Assembly: GCA_001917665.1 (NCBI GenBank)
Contig: MNEL01000042.1
Coordinates: 1 to 64,000 of the forward strand
Length of the DNA stretch: 64,000 nucleotides
Source of the DNA: Gemmatimonadetes bacterium 13_1_40CM_69_22
GTDB taxonomy: Bacteria > Gemmatimonadota > Gemmatimonadetes > Gemmatimonadales > GWC2-71-9
Reading direction: 5' to 3'
The notes under the pieces were generated by a model. That model was not told where the DNA came from and did no database searches. It was given only the letters and a program-made list of their open reading frames with translations. Positions 42,915 through 51,213 of the stretch are shown here, in pieces (position 1 is the first letter of the stretch; the number at the start of each line of letters is the position of its first letter). The position numbers were made by a program, and so were the translations under genes.

Positions 42915-42974
42915 GCAGGGAAAGACAACAGGGGAAAGGGGCAGAGGGAAGGGGCTCAGCGCTTGCTCCCCTCC

Positions 42975-43751
42975 TCACTGCTTCGTGAGCAGCTCCTCGA
43001 ACAGCGCGAGTGCGCGCGGATCCTCGGACTGGCCCAGCCAGAACAGGGCCTTCTTGCGCACCCCCGGACTGGCGTGGGTGCGCGCGATGCGGATCAGGGC
43101 CGGGACGCCTTCGTCACGCGGGCGCTGCGATAACGCGAACACGGCGCTTTCCTTCACGTCGAGCGCGACCGTGGTGTCGTCCAGCAGCTCGGTGAGACCG
43201 CGCGTCGCAGCCTCGCCCGCCGCCTGGCCGAGCCAGAAAACGGCCGACCGCCGCGTCTCGCGCGGCACGGTGGTCGAGCGTGCGAGGCGCAGCAGGTCGG
43301 GCCACACCGTCACGCTGTCCGCCAGGATGGCGGGGAAGACGGCATCGTGCCCGGCCTCACCGGCGCGCGCGGCGAGATCGAGGAGATAGCGCGCGGCCGC
43401 GGCGGCTGAGGTGGTTCCCAGATCCGTGACCTGGGCGTCGGCGGCGGGCCGCCAGGCGCCACCAACGTACGTTCGCACGCGGCGGATCTGGCCGCCGCGC
43501 TTCTGGAGCGCGACGCGAGCCGGCCCCGCTTCGCACGGGCAGCCGGTGTCATCGTCGGAGTAGCTGCCGAACGACATCCGATGCCGGCCGCAGCTACCGT
43601 CATCGCACTCGAGCGAGATGATGTTGCGGCCGTTGCCGCACACGCCGGCGCGGGTGGCGTAGGATAACCGCACCTCGCCGTCAGGCGCGGCCGCCACACG
43701 GTCGGCCAGGCCGCCTTGGAGGGCGAGCGCCACGACGAGCGAGGCGATCAC
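42975..43751 (-). CDS. Secreted HEAT-repeat protein (second of a pair)
   Basis: 258 residues with a short hydrophobic N-terminus. The first half has a cysteine-rich region (GVCGNGRNIISLECDDGSCGR, TGCPCEAG). The second half contains HEAT-like repeats with RRSAVFWLGQAAG, KESAVFALSQRP and RKKALFWLGQSED. These share the (A/L)(I/V/L)F(W/A)LGQ core of the neighbour. The ATG overlaps the neighbour's stop. It is the last gene of a sigma-factor operon. Function is unknown; protein-protein contact in the envelope is likely for such repeats. Confidence 0.8.
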   Translation of the reverse strand: MIASLVVALALQGGLADRVAAAPDGEVRLSYATRAGVCGNGRNIISLECDDGSCGRHRMSFGSYSDDDTGCPCEAGPARVALQKRGGQIRRVRTYVGGAWRPAADAQVTDLGTTSAAAAARYLLDLAARAGEAGHDAVFPAILADSVTVWPDLLRLARSTTVPRETRRSAVFWLGQAAGEAATRGLTELLDDTTVALDVKESAVFALSQRPRDEGVPALIRIARTHASPGVRKKALFWLGQSEDPRALALFEELLTKQ

Positions 43752-45298
43752 TGGTTGATGATCTCCAGGAGGACCTGCGCGGCGCGCGGGTCGTGCGACT
43801 GGCCGAGCCAGAAAATCGCCTTCTTGCGGAGCTCCTTGTCCGGCTCGGTCTTGGCGATCTTGATCAGGGCGTCCAGCGCCGCCGCCTCGTGGCGCTGCGA
43901 GTACACGAAGATCAACTGCTCCTTCATCTCTCTGTTCTGCATCCGGTCGTACAGCGGGGCGAGCTGGTCCAGGTCGGCGCCGGTCTGGCCCGCCCAGAAC
44001 AGCGCCTTCTTGCGCAGCTCGATCGGCTCGCGCTCGTTCAGCGCGATGTCCATCAGCCAGCGCGCGTTCTCGGCGCCGCCCATCTGCGAGAGCGAGAAGA
44101 TGACCTTTTCCTTCAAGTCGTCGTCGCTGAGCTTCGTGTACAGACCGCGCAGGAAGGCGGCGTTCTCGGCCGAGTGGCGCTGCCCCAGCCAGAAGATGGC
44201 TTTCTCCCGCACTGCGGAGGGAGCGTCCGAGCGCTCGGCGTAGACGCGGAGGATGTCGGCGGCCTTGGGGCTGTGCTGCTGCGACAGCGCGAAGATCGCC
44301 TTCTCCTGCAGCTCCTGATCGCTGGACGTCTTGAGAATCGAGTCGAGCATCCCCACCGCGCGCTCGGTAGGCACCTGCGAGAGCCAGAACACCGCCTGCT
44401 GGCGCACCTCCGAGTCCGGGTCGTGCTGGGCGGCGTCGAGCAGGATGTCCTCGGTCTCGGCGGTTCGCTTCTGCGACACGATGAACACCGCCTTGCGGCG
44501 CAGCACCGTGGAACAGGCGTCGCGGCGGGCCAGCACCTTGCGCAGGATCGGCACCGCCTTGGTGGCGTCCATTTGCAGCAGGCCGTTGAGCGCAGCGATG
44601 CGCATGTCGTCGTCATCGTCGTCGCTCACGCAGCCCTTGGCATGCGTGGTATCCGTCTCCGGCCGGGGTTGCGCGTGCTCGCTGATCCACCGGCCCGCTT
44701 CCTCGTCGCCCTGCTTGGCGAGCGCCGTCTGGATGCGCGCGAGCAGTGCGTCGCCGTCCCGCAGGGTCGCTGCCTTGGGGTAGCGCCGCTGCTGGGTGAC
44801 GAGGAGGCTGCGCGCCCGGCCGAGGTCGTCGTTCTTGTAGAGGGCGAACGCCGCCCAGTAGAGCGCGTCGCCCGCGCGGGTAGAGTTCGAGTAGCGACGG
44901 TTGAGATCACCGTACAGGTTCGCGGCGCTGGTGTAGTCACCGCGGTTGAACGCCTGCCGCGCGGCCCGCCACAAGGAGTCGGTGGGGTCCTGCTCGTCGA
45001 GTGGCTCGAACGCCGCGACTCCCTCGAACCCCTTCAGCGCCTCGAATCCCTCCAACGCCTCGAATCCCTCCAGTGATTCGAACCCCTGGAGCCCTTCGAG
45101 TCCTGCCAGCCCCTCGAGTCCCTGGAGCCCCTCGAGCCCCTCGAGCCCGGCGAGTCCTGTGAGTCCTTCGAGCCCCTGCAGCCCCTGCAGCGCGTCGACT
45201 TGACCGGCGAGCTGAAGCGCCTCCAGCCGCGGGCTGGGGGGCGCCGCCGGCCGCTGGATTGCCATGACGGCCGCCAACACGAGCTGCATCGTCTGCAT
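43748..45298 (-). CDS. HEAT-repeat protein with Gly-Leu-X tripeptide tract
   Basis: 516 residues. A signal-like start (MQTMQLVLAAVMAIQ) is followed at residues 37-93 by a tract in which Gly falls at almost every third position (GLQGLEGLTGLAGLEG, then GFE/ALE variants). A TPR-like part follows (GDYTSAANLYGDLNRRY). Then come at least eight HEAT repeats with a KAIFWLGQ-like core, such as RKAVFIVSQ, QQAVFWLSQ, EKAIFALSQ and RKKALFWAGQ. The ATG at 45298 has AAGGAG seven bases upstream; an alternative GTG at 45301 would overlap the anti-sigma stop. Function is unknown. Confidence 0.82.
   Translation of the reverse strand: MQTMQLVLAAVMAIQRPAAPPSPRLEALQLAGQVDALQGLQGLEGLTGLAGLEGLEGLQGLEGLAGLEGLQGFESLEGFEALEGFEALKGFEGVAAFEPLDEQDPTDSLWRAARQAFNRGDYTSAANLYGDLNRRYSNSTRAGDALYWAAFALYKNDDLGRARSLLVTQQRRYPKAATLRDGDALLARIQTALAKQGDEEAGRWISEHAQPRPETDTTHAKGCVSDDDDDDMRIAALNGLLQMDATKAVPILRKVLARRDACSTVLRRKAVFIVSQKRTAETEDILLDAAQHDPDSEVRQQAVFWLSQVPTERAVGMLDSILKTSSDQELQEKAIFALSQQHSPKAADILRVYAERSDAPSAVREKAIFWLGQRHSAENAAFLRGLYTKLSDDDLKEKVIFSLSQMGGAENARWLMDIALNEREPIELRKKALFWAGQTGADLDQLAPLYDRMQNREMKEQLIFVYSQRHEAAALDALIKIAKTEPDKELRKKAIFWLGQSHDPRAAQVLLEIINQ
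45020..45190 (-). repeat. Tripeptide-coding repeat tract
   Basis: DNA encoding residues 37-93 of the HEAT protein consists of 9-base units related to GGC-CTC-GAG on the coding strand. The left part is almost pure GL(E/Q/A/T); the right part alternates GFE with (A/S/G)LE. The two sub-blocks suggest expansion in more than one step. Confidence 0.75.
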
Positions 45299-45930
45299 CA
45301 CAGTGCTCCTTGCGTACGCACCGGTCCGGGGCCGGCGGGGTTCGCCGTCCGCAACCGCAGCAGCACGCTGTGTTGTTCCAGTCCTTGGTTGATCAACTGC
45401 ACATCTTCCGTGTCGCCGCCTGGCGGGAGCTGCGCGATCTGTGCGAGCACCAGCTCGAGGTCCTCGAGCAGGCCCTTCAGCCGGGCATCCGTGGCGGCGG
45501 GCGAATCGAGCATCAGGCGGGTGGTGGCCAGGAGGTCGCGGGCCTGCGCCGCGAACTGGACGTCCCGCTGCCCCACGCGGGTCTCCGTCCGAAACCCGGT
45601 GAGCAGCGCCTCCGCGCGGGTGAGATACTGAGCCGCTGCGACGCGATACGCGAGTGCGCCCTGGTCGCTCGCGCCCGCCGTCGCGATCGGGGCCGGGCCC
45701 AGGCCCGTCGGGCGCGCTGTCCAGCGCCCGATGCCAATGCCGAGGGCGAGCACGGCGGCGATGCCGATGCCCCAGCGGACCCAGGGGGCCGCGACGAGCA
45801 CCCGCCGGCGGCGGCGCGCTTCGCGCACCGCCATGATGCGCCGCCACAGCTCTTCGCGTGGCGTCTCCGGCGGGCGATGATAGTCCTGCGCGGCATCCCG
45901 CAGCAGCTGCTCGAACCGGTCTTCAGTCAT
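45298..45930 (-). CDS. Probable anti-sigma factor, single-pass membrane protein
   Basis: 210 residues from the ATG at 45930, which overlaps the sigma stop (ATGA); an ATG three codons upstream is possible. The cytoplasmic N-terminus (TEDRFEQLLRDAAQDYHRPPETPREELWRRIMA) is charged. One membrane helix (WVRWGIGIAAVLALGIGIG) is followed by a helical periplasmic part of about 130 residues. No zinc finger is present. The role as anti-sigma factor is inferred from its place directly after the sigma gene and the topology. Confidence 0.7.
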   Translation of the reverse strand: MTEDRFEQLLRDAAQDYHRPPETPREELWRRIMAVREARRRRRVLVAAPWVRWGIGIAAVLALGIGIGRWTARPTGLGPAPIATAGASDQGALAYRVAAAQYLTRAEALLTGFRTETRVGQRDVQFAAQARDLLATTRLMLDSPAATDARLKGLLEDLELVLAQIAQLPPGGDTEDVQLINQGLEQHSVLLRLRTANPAGPGPVRTQGAL

Positions 45931-46469
45931 GACACCCATTCTCCTGCGAAGTCCGCCAGTGCCTCGCGCAACCTGGCGCGGGCACGCGACAACTGCGCCT
46001 TCGAAGTTCCCGTCTCGATGCCGAGCGCCGCGCCGATTTCCTCGTGCGTGTAGCCCTCGACGTCGTGCATCACAAACACTGTGCGGTAACCATCCGGCAA
46101 CCCGTCGATCGCCACCGCGAGCCGTCGCTTCAGGTCCGGCTCGGCCTGTCGTCCGGGGCGCGAGACCCCGGTCGCCTCCGTGAGGTCGGTCTCGCGCCGT
46201 TGGAACCGCTTCACCTTCCGCAGCCCGTTGAGCACCACGGAGGTGGTGATCGCATGCAGCCAGGTCGAGAGCCGTGCCTCGCCCCGGAAGGAGCCGAGCC
46301 GCTCGAACGCGCGCACGAACGTGTCCTGGGTGAACTCCCGGGCCAGCTCGTCGTCACCGGACAGGCGGTAGGCCAGCCGGTACACGCGATCCACGTGCGT
46401 GTCGTACAGTGCACGCTCTGCGGCGCCGTCCCCGGCGCGGACTCGAGCAATCAGTGCGCTTTCGTCCAC
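45927..46469 (-). CDS. ECF-type RNA polymerase sigma factor
   Basis: 180 residues. Region 2: ALYDTHVDRVYRLAYRLSGD, LAREFTQDTFVRAFERLGSF and STWLHAITTSVVLNGLR. Region 4: LPDGYRTVFVMHDVEGYTHE and LGIETGTSKAQLSRARARL. It heads an operon with a membrane anti-sigma-like protein and two HEAT-repeat proteins, all overlapping or nearly so. The HEAT proteins are therefore candidate signal receivers or products of the pathway. Confidence 0.93.
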   Translation of the reverse strand: MDESALIARVRAGDGAAERALYDTHVDRVYRLAYRLSGDDELAREFTQDTFVRAFERLGSFRGEARLSTWLHAITTSVVLNGLRKVKRFQRRETDLTEATGVSRPGRQAEPDLKRRLAVAIDGLPDGYRTVFVMHDVEGYTHEEIGAALGIETGTSKAQLSRARARLREALADFAGEWVS

Positions 46470-46568
46470 CGGGCTCCGAAACGGCGGTGACGGTTAACCC
46501 TGTGACACAGGGGGGGTTGAAAGGGTTGCGTGGCAGCGGGACGGGGGCGGGCAGCGCTCCCCCGGTCC

Positions 46569-47114
46569 CTAGCGCAGCAGAATCCGCATGCCGATCCCGG
46601 TGAGCAGGGCGAGTAGGAACGACGCGAGGGTGCCGATCAGGAAGTACTCAGCGAACTCACGGTCCTCCAATGCCTTGAAGCGGGCGAGGGACTTGGCGGC
46701 GATGATCCAGCCGACCGCCGCGTATTCGCCCAGCAGCACCAGGGTGAGGGCCAAGGCACGCTCGAGGGCACCGATGGCCCGGCCGCGGGCGATATCGATC
46801 GCGCCTGCAGTACGGTCGTCGTCGCGCCGCATTTGGAGCGTCGGCAGCTCGAGCACGGCCCGGATCACGACCATCCCGCGGCCGCACACGTACAAATAGC
46901 CCGTTGCGAGCAGCCCGACCCGGCCCCACCACAGGCCTTCGCTGCGCGGCACGACGAGTTGCGCGAGGTAGCCGCCCGCTCCGACGGCGGCGGCGACGAT
47001 CACGGCTTCCACGAGCAGCAGGCTCGCCCCGCGCCGGCGGGTGTCGACCTGCGCCGGCCACAGCGTGGCGGCGAGGGTGTAGACGAGCAGCGGGACGACG
47101 GACAGCGGGTTCAC
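46569..47114 (-). CDS. Membrane protein of the DUF3307/SatD pair
   Basis: 181 residues with four hydrophobic segments. The C-terminal LVLLGEYAAVGWIIAAKSLARF, KALEDREFAEYFLIGTLASF and LLALLTGIG match the membrane end of DUF3307-type proteins that accompany SatD regulators. The N-terminal DUF3307 part itself appears reduced or absent. The ATG overlaps the satD stop. Function is unknown; acid or stress tolerance is reported for the Streptococcus sat locus, which may not carry over. Confidence 0.7.
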   Translation of the reverse strand: MNPLSVVPLLVYTLAATLWPAQVDTRRRGASLLLVEAVIVAAAVGAGGYLAQLVVPRSEGLWWGRVGLLATGYLYVCGRGMVVIRAVLELPTLQMRRDDDRTAGAIDIARGRAIGALERALALTLVLLGEYAAVGWIIAAKSLARFKALEDREFAEYFLIGTLASFLLALLTGIGMRILLR

Positions 47115-47734
47115 AACGCCTCCTGCAGGGCTGCCTGGAACATCTTATCGCCGGCCGCGACGAGGGGCCAGGCCATGCGGCGCGCGAGGTGGGAGATGGC
47201 GCTGCGATCGACCTTGAGCTGGGCGGCGGCGAAGGCGGGCGGGCCGAGCCGGAGCAGGGTCGCGGTGCGGCGCTGGCGCGGCGTCCAGCTCCAATACAGC
47301 GCGGAGTAGTAGCTCGCGAGCGGATCGAGGGCCGGCACGAAGCCGCCGAACCCGACGAGCAGACGCCGGCGCTTGGCGTGTTCCATGGCGGCCCGGGCGG
47401 CGTGGAAGCAGGGCCCGTCGACCTCGGGGGCGGTGGCGTGACGCTCGAGCCGGGTGGCGATGGGGCCGAGCCCGCAGGCGACGACCCACTCGACCTCGGG
47501 GAAGCGAAAGTGCACCTCGTGCAGGAGCTCCCAGACCGGCCGCGCGGTGGTGAAGAGTGCCTGGAACTCGTCGCCCAGCGTGACGGCGAAACGGGCGGCG
47601 AGGGCGGTGCGCCAGCGGCGGTTGAACTCCGGGATGGCGCTGCGGAGCGCGCGTTGCAGGCGCGCGCGACGGGGCGGCGGCAGCGCGCGGGAGGCGACGG
47701 CGTCGGCGATGAGGGCGATATAGCTGTTGGACAC
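47111..47734 (-). CDS. SatD family regulator-like protein
   Basis: 207 residues, GTG start. IALIADAVASRALPPPRRARLQRAL and RFAVTLGDEFQALF match the SatD family. The C-terminal part LKVDRSAISHLARRMAWPLV looks like a helix-turn-helix, suggesting DNA binding. A 21-bp perfect palindrome and flanking half-sites lie 20-65 bases upstream, which fits autoregulation. It is co-transcribed with the membrane gene that follows. Confidence 0.8.
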   Translation of the reverse strand: MSNSYIALIADAVASRALPPPRRARLQRALRSAIPEFNRRWRTALAARFAVTLGDEFQALFTTARPVWELLHEVHFRFPEVEWVVACGLGPIATRLERHATAPEVDGPCFHAARAAMEHAKRRRLLVGFGGFVPALDPLASYYSALYWSWTPRQRRTATLLRLGPPAFAAAQLKVDRSAISHLARRMAWPLVAAGDKMFQAALQEAL

Positions 47735-47753
47735 TTTATGTCACATCTAGCGA

Positions 47754-47774
47754 TTGTGACGTATTACGTCACAA
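47754..47774. promoter_or_regulatory. Palindromic operator upstream of satD
   Basis: Arms TTGTGACGTA and TACGTCACAA are perfect inverted repeats around a single central T. Half-site-like ATGTCACAT (47739-47747) and ATGTGACG (47782-47789) flank it. The palindrome overlaps the expected start point of satD transcription, the usual place for a repressor. Confidence 0.75.
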
Positions 47775-47800
47775 AGTATCTATGTGACGGAAAATGTCAA
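47773..47800 (-). promoter_or_regulatory. Promoter of satD
   Basis: TTGACA (47795-47800, minus strand) and TACTTT (47773-47778) are 16 bases apart. The -10 abuts and partly overlaps the palindromic operator. Confidence 0.5.
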
Positions 47801-47806
47801 CTGGGC

Positions 47807-48451
47807 TCACCGGGTGCCGAACAGCCGGTCCCCCGCGTCGCCCAGCCCGGGCAGGATGTAGCCCTGCGCGTTCAGCTCGCGGTCGAGCGCGGCGGCGAAC
47901 ACCGGAACGTCGGGGTGGGCCTGGAGCATGCGGCGCACGCCCTCGGGAGCGGCGACGAGGCAGAGGAACCGGATGCGCTGCGCGCCGGCGTGCTTGAGCG
48001 CGCCCACGGCGTCCACCGCGGAGCCGCCGGTCGCGAGCATCGGATCGAGCACGACGAAGTCGCGTGCGTCGCGCCCCTCGGGAATCTTGAAGTAGTAGTC
48101 GACGGGCTGGAGCGTGTCGTGCTCGCGGTAGATGCCGATGTGCCCGACGCGCGCTGACGGAATGAGCTGGGCGATCCCTTCCACCATCCCGAGGCCGGCC
48201 CGCAGGATCGGCACCAGCGCGAGCTTCTTCCCCGCCACCCGGGCGCCCCGCATCGACTCGAGCGGCGTCTCCACGTCGACGGGCTCGAGCGGCAGATCCT
48301 TCGTCACTTCGTACGCCATGAGCATCGCGATCTCGTTCACGAGCTGCTTGAAGTCGCGCGTCGTGGTGTGCTTGTCGCGCAGGATCGTAAGCTTGTGCCG
48401 GATCAGGGGATGATCGAGCACGGTGAGGTTGGGGAACTGGGGGTGGGGCAT
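47807..48451 (-). CDS. upp: Uracil phosphoribosyltransferase
   Basis: 214 residues. Pyrimidine salvage enzyme making UMP from uracil and [39 protein letters not shown], and the PRPP loop [17 protein letters not shown] with [17 protein letters not shown] are all intact. Independent of the satD gene downstream on the same strand, which has its own promoter. Confidence 0.96.
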   Translation of the reverse strand: MPHPQFPNLTVLDHPLIRHKLTILRDKHTTTRDFKQLVNEIAMLMAYEVTKDLPLEPVDVETPLESMRGARVAGKKLALVPILRAGLGMVEGIAQLIPSARVGHIGIYREHDTLQPVDYYFKIPEGRDARDFVVLDPMLATGGSAVDAVGALKHAGAQRIRFLCLVAAPEGVRRMLQAHPDVPVFAAALDRELNAQGYILPGLGDAGDRLFGTR

Positions 48452-48496
48452 GGCCGAGAAAGTACGGCGCGCTGCCCGACGACGCCACGGGGCAGG

Positions 48497-49561
48497 CTAC
48501 GACCCGAAACGCGCCTTGAAGGTTTGACCGTAGGGCGTCGGCGTGCCATCGTAGCTCAGGATCAGGTCCAGCGGCTGGCCCCACACGTTCCACACCCAGG
48601 CGAGGTAGCTTCCTTGCCGGGCGTCCATCCAGTCCATGAGCGCGGTGACGAAGGCACTGCCGCGGTCGCTCTCCCCCAGCTCCCCGAGCACGAGCGGCAC
48701 CTGTTGCGCCACCGGTGCCGCGTCCGAGTCCCAGCACGGCTGGGTGTTGCACCAGCTGAAGTTGTAGACGTGCCACGACGCGACCAGATTGTCGAGCGGA
48801 TCGGTGGGCTTGGACGCGAGCCAGCCCGAGAGACGCGCGGCGTACTGGACGCCGCCGAGCATGATGACGTTGGTCGCGCCGGTGCCGCGGACCGCGTCGA
48901 CCAGCTCCTGCATCCCGGCCGCGGTGAAGCTCACCCCCCGGCAGGATCCGCCGTCGCGCCAACAGCGCCAGGCCTCCGGCGTGTCGGCGTTGTTGTCGGG
49001 GAACGGCTCGTTGAACAGGTCGAAGATCACGCTGGTGTTGCCCTTGTAGGCGGCGGCGACTTGCCGCCAGAACTCCGGTGAGTGGTCGCGGTTCGGCATC
49101 GGCGCCTGGCTGAGCGCCTTCGCCGTATCGGCCGCGCTCCAGTGCAGGTCCAGGATGACGACGAGCCCCGCCCGGTTGAGCAGGGCGACGTAGGCGGCGA
49201 TCGCGCGGCGATAGCTGTCGCCGGAGTAAGCTGGTGCGACGCCGTTGATGCCGAGCCAGCAGGTCTCGTTGAGCGGCACGCGGACGGCGTTCGCTCGCCA
49301 GGACGCGATCGCCGCAACGGACGCGGAGTCCGAGCGACCGTCGAAGATGCCCCATCCCTGCGCGCAGGCGTACTCGGCTCCGGAGCGGTTCACGCCGCGC
49401 AGCCGGACGGGACGTGCAGTCGCGTCGACGAGCTGGTTGCCCCGCACGTGCAGCGTCGGCGTGCCATACGATGGTGGCGGCTCCTCTGTGGTGCCGGGGG
49501 GGCGGTTCTGGCAGGCGGTGAGCGCACCGATCGTCAGCACGGCGTAGAGCCGAGGGCGCAT
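48497..49561 (-). CDS. Glycoside hydrolase family 5 lipoprotein (cellulase-like)
   Basis: 354 residues. A lipobox (ALTACQ) anchors it to the membrane. The GH5 barrel shows VRLRGVNRSGAEYAC and ANAVRVPLNETCWLG. The acid/base glutamate is in FDLFNEPFPDNN, and the nucleophile glutamate in VPLVLGELGESDRG. VVILDLHWSA and ASWHVYNFSWC line the active site. Probable action on beta-1,4-glucans or mannans at the cell surface. The fine specificity cannot be read. Confidence 0.9.
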   Translation of the reverse strand: MRPRLYAVLTIGALTACQNRPPGTTEEPPPSYGTPTLHVRGNQLVDATARPVRLRGVNRSGAEYACAQGWGIFDGRSDSASVAAIASWRANAVRVPLNETCWLGINGVAPAYSGDSYRRAIAAYVALLNRAGLVVILDLHWSAADTAKALSQAPMPNRDHSPEFWRQVAAAYKGNTSVIFDLFNEPFPDNNADTPEAWRCWRDGGSCRGVSFTAAGMQELVDAVRGTGATNVIMLGGVQYAARLSGWLASKPTDPLDNLVASWHVYNFSWCNTQPCWDSDAAPVAQQVPLVLGELGESDRGSAFVTALMDWMDARQGSYLAWVWNVWGQPLDLILSYDGTPTPYGQTFKARFGS

Positions 49562-49588
49562 GGTACGAATGCTAACGCCGGAGCCTAC

Positions 49589-49617
49589 TTGGCGTCCGGC
49601 CGCCGGCTTTCTATGTT
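49589..49617 (+). promoter_or_regulatory. Promoter of tRNA-Phe
   Basis: TTGGCG (49589-49594) and TATGTT (49612-49617) are 17 bases apart, ending 17 bases before the tRNA. Confidence 0.55.
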
Positions 49618-49634
49618 CCGAGCCCGCGAGGTGA

Positions 49635-49707
<73 letters not shown>

Positions 49708-49858
49708 CTTTCAGCACATGCAGTTAGCGCAAGCCCGCCGCGCGGCTGTATCAACCCTGTGTCCATCGGGATTCGCGCACGGAGGACCCGCGCGAGCAAG
49801 CGGCGCTCACGCGGCTGCTTGACTCGTTATTGACAGGCAGATCGTAGTTTCGGGCGTT

Positions 49859-50539
49859 ATGGGTGCTCGAGCCCCCTTTGTCGCCGCGCTGTTTGCCGTT
49901 ACTTCCACCGGCGCTGCTTCAGGTCAGGCGACGGGGTTGCCGGTGTATCACCGCTGGATCTTCGACGGCACCGCGTTCGCGCTGGACTTGGGCTTCGACG
50001 CTGGCGACCAGTCCAAGGGTCAGATTTCGGTGAGTGCGTTCACTGCCGGACTTGCTCGCAAGCCGTTTGCCTTCACGGCAACGTTGGCGCACAACAACGA
50101 CACCGCGGACGGCATTTCGGGCGGTATCTCGGCCGGGATCGTGGCCCGCCCAAACGAGTGGGCCGCGCTGGGTGCGGCGCAGGTGGACGCCGGGTTTTCG
50201 GCTTTCGGGGGCGTGAGGCGCATCCGCGTGCCTGTTAGCGTCGCTATCCCTCTCCTCGCTTGCTCAGGAAAACGCTTCGCCCTGATCGTGTGGGGGCGCG
50301 GGGGGATGGACGCCGAGCGAGTGTCGCGCACCGGCCAGAGCGCGACGACGAGTTACCTGCTCGGTTACGGGTTCGGCATGGACATGGAGTTGCGGAACGG
50401 CCTAGGCTTCCAGTTCGCGTTCGGGGGACAGATGGTGCGCGGCCCGGATCCGCAGCTCGGCTCCCTGGGGCTTCACTTTTCCACGAGATCGCTTCCACGG
50501 ATCAGGCCGTCTGACGCTGGGGAAGGCTGCCGACTCTAG
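49859..50539 (+). CDS. Hypothetical secreted protein, possible outer-membrane barrel
   Basis: 226 residues. A signal peptide (FVAALFAVTSTGAASGQ) is followed by alternating hydrophobic/polar strands rich in Gly and aromatic residues, for example AALGAAQVDAGFSAFGGV and YLLGYGFGMDMELRNGLGFQFAFGG. This suggests a small beta-barrel. No family is recognised. A TTGACA sits at 49830, but without a convincing -10. Confidence 0.65.
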   Translation: MGARAPFVAALFAVTSTGAASGQATGLPVYHRWIFDGTAFALDLGFDAGDQSKGQISVSAFTAGLARKPFAFTATLAHNNDTADGISGGISAGIVARPNEWAALGAAQVDAGFSAFGGVRRIRVPVSVAIPLLACSGKRFALIVWGRGGMDAERVSRTGQSATTSYLLGYGFGMDMELRNGLGFQFAFGGQMVRGPDPQLGSLGLHFSTRSLPRIRPSDAGEGCRL

Positions 50540-50670
50540 CGCGCCGGGGTAGCGGCTCCGCCTCACGGTCTAGGCGACGTCCACGCGTTTGCCGGATCGA
50601 ACAAGCCTGTGAGCGAGACGATGCAGCCGCGTGACCCTCGTCACGCCGCGCGCGCTCCGCCCGGTCCATC

Positions 50671-50961
50671 GTGGTACTAATGAATGCCCGGCCCCCGACG
50701 GTTCTCGTCGTAGACGACGACGCGACGCGCGCTGGACAGCGTCTGTCGGGACTCGCCCTCTACCTGGTCATCGTGAATCGCTGGCCGGCGCTCGACGGGC
50801 GGATAGCGATCATGACGGCGGACCCGGACGCCGCGGACGTGCGCCGTTGGTTTCAGCTCAACCGCTGCCCTGTCTTCCGCAAGCCGTTCCGTGTCGATCT
50901 CCTCGCCGGCTGGCTGGCGGCCGCACTCCGCCCCACCCGCCGTCGGGTTGGGGAGGGCTGA
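50671..50961 (+). pseudogene. Response-regulator receiver lacking its middle
   Basis: 96 residues. The start PPTVLVVDDDATRAG is the acidic first strand of a receiver domain, and IAIMTADPDAADVRRW plus CPVFRKPFRVDLLAGWL match the last strands and the lysine of receivers (K in FRKPF). Roughly 40 residues in between, where the phosphorylated aspartate should lie, are missing or replaced by RLSGLALYLVIVNRW. It is either a decayed gene or a shortened protein that cannot be phosphorylated in the usual way. Confidence 0.6.
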
Positions 50962-51041
50962 ATGCGGTCTGTCGCGCGGGCGGCACATGTTGCAGGCTGT
51001 GTCGGCGCGACCGCGCGACGTCGTTCCTGATCTACTGGTGT

Positions 51042-51057
51042 TGTCCGCAGCGCGACA
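51042..51057. promoter_or_regulatory. Imperfect inverted repeat upstream of the Crp/Fnr gene
   Basis: TGTCCG-CAGC-GCGACA resembles the perfect site 39 bp further on (51081), with two mismatched positions in the left half. Size and spacing are like Crp/Fnr-family sites. Confidence 0.4.
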
Positions 51058-51080
51058 TTCTGGTCCCGCTTTCGGCGGTG

Positions 51081-51096
51081 TGTCGCCAACGCGACA
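51081..51096. promoter_or_regulatory. Perfect inverted repeat upstream of the Crp/Fnr gene
   Basis: TGTCGC-CAAC-GCGACA has perfect 6-bp arms around four bases, the geometry of Fnr-type sites. It lies about 118-133 bases before the regulator's likely start. Confidence 0.5.
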
Positions 51097-51213
51097 ATCT
51101 TGTGCCGTTTCCGAAGGCCTGTCCGCCGCCGCCCTTGGCGGCCGTGTGGCCCCAATCTTGATGGCGGTGCTGTCGGGTATTTCCAGACATCGCCCGTTTC
51201 AAAGGCCGCATCT

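Noticed and set aside
43793..45076. Long rightward open frames opposite the HEAT and other leftward genes
   Set aside because: They are high-GC shadow frames made of Arg/Ala/Pro-rich sequence with no family resemblance, antisense to clear proteins.
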